The notes below the pieces were generated by a model. The model made no database searches. It worked only from the letters and a program-made list of their open reading frames with translations, and was not told the origin of the DNA. From Nitrosomonas sp. Nm51 (GTDB lineage: Bacteria > Pseudomonadota > Gammaproteobacteria > Burkholderiales > Nitrosomonadaceae), in the NCBI RefSeq assembly GCF_900111165.1, contig NZ_FOGH01000010.1, forward strand, positions 19,348 through 83,347: a stretch of 64,000 bases of DNA. The letters run 5' to 3'. Positions within the stretch are counted from its first letter, which is position 1, and each line of letters starts with the position of its first letter. Shown here one piece after another: positions 62,196-64,000 of the stretch. Position numbers and translations under genes: made by a program.

Positions 62196-62275
62196 TGGCG
62201 TTGTTGTTGTCGGTCCGCTTCTGCCGTTGTTCATTAGCCCCCAGAACCGCGGAGAATAACGCTGCCGAATTCGTG

Positions 62276-63865
<1,590 letters not shown>

Positions 63866-64000
63866 TTAAACGATTTCGAGATTGAATTTCTTCCAGCGGT
63901 AAACAACAGGAGTAGAATTAATTTCCTCGATTCCTTTAAGTATCCGTTCCCGCAATTCGGCCTTGGAGGAAACACGAATATGCCTCAAAAACGTCCGCGC
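63866..64000 (-). mobile_element. IS630-family transposase, C-terminal end (cut by window edge)
   Basis: On the minus strand the last 44 codons read RTFLRHIRVSSKAELRERI, LKGIEEINSTPVVYRWKKFN, then LEIV and a stop at 63866. The FLRHIRV-x-S-x-x-ELRERI and PVVYRWKKF pattern is the typical C terminus of IS630-family transposases. The catalytic DDE core lies beyond the window. Marks an IS copy at the right edge. Confidence 0.75.

Overview
The window is a chromosomal segment of a Nitrosomonas-like ammonia-oxidising betaproteobacterium. The best taxonomic clue is the cytochrome c-552 gene at 61.4 kb. Its mature protein (one CxxCH heme site, a PMPPN axial-Met region) looks, from memory, very close to the Nitrosomonas europaea protein. 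Betaproteobacterial gene orders fit: rpmH-rnpA-yidD-yidC-mnmE, ybgC-tolQRAB-pal-cpoB-queE-queC, and hemP with a Fur box. No tRNA or rRNA gene was seen.

Layout. 0-3.3 kb: the end of a LodA-like quinone-cofactor oxidase gene with its LodB-like flavoprotein, then an orphan FecR protein, a cytochrome c'-like protein and a DUF2934 protein. 3.7-8 kb: mnmE, yidC, yidD, rnpA and rpmH on the minus strand. 8.2-12.3 kb: a transglutaminase-like protein, an esterase, xthA and a CorC/CNNM protein. 12.4-19.2 kb: the Tol-Pal envelope operon running into two queuosine genes. 19.2-28.9 kb: a CsgG-like lipoprotein, a Sel1 protein, dsbB, hemP, a DUF2325 protein, rpmE, dksA, cbbY, sua5, clsB, an EEP-family hydrolase and a bolA-like gene. 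29-39.5 kb: the exosortase-associated TPR protein PrsT, two nucleotide-sugar genes (tviB- and tviC-like), djlA and hrpA.

39.5-55 kb is an accessory or defence island. It holds a MntA antitoxin beside a HepT toxin with a central deletion, a frameshifted LysR gene, VapBC, a CorA-like membrane protein, a DHH-type phosphodiesterase, a four-repeat CRISPR array and a type III effector operon. The operon encodes Cas6, an HD-less Cas10 with a GGDEF palm motif, a Cas7-Cas5 fusion, and a 1437-residue fusion of three Cas7-like units whose last unit carries a large insertion. This is III-D-like gene content with a fusion pattern that points toward the single-protein III-E effector (Cas7-11). A CorA-like protein with a DHH phosphodiesterase is the gene pair known from SAM-AMP signalling type III systems, so this locus is the main find. 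It has no cas1/cas2, no Csm6 and no other recognised CARF protein.

55-64 kb: a lipoprotein, a J-domain protein, a coiled-coil outer-membrane protein, a secreted EndoU-family nuclease with an overlapping partner that may be its immunity protein, rimO, cytochrome c-552, an OsmC-like protein, murA and the end of an IS630-family transposase. Several families of palindromic or dispersed repeats sit between genes: a 47-bp MITE-like palindrome (four sites), a nested hairpin cluster at 28.1 kb, an about 95-bp inverted-repeat element with a diverged copy, and an 88-bp repeat in two opposite copies.
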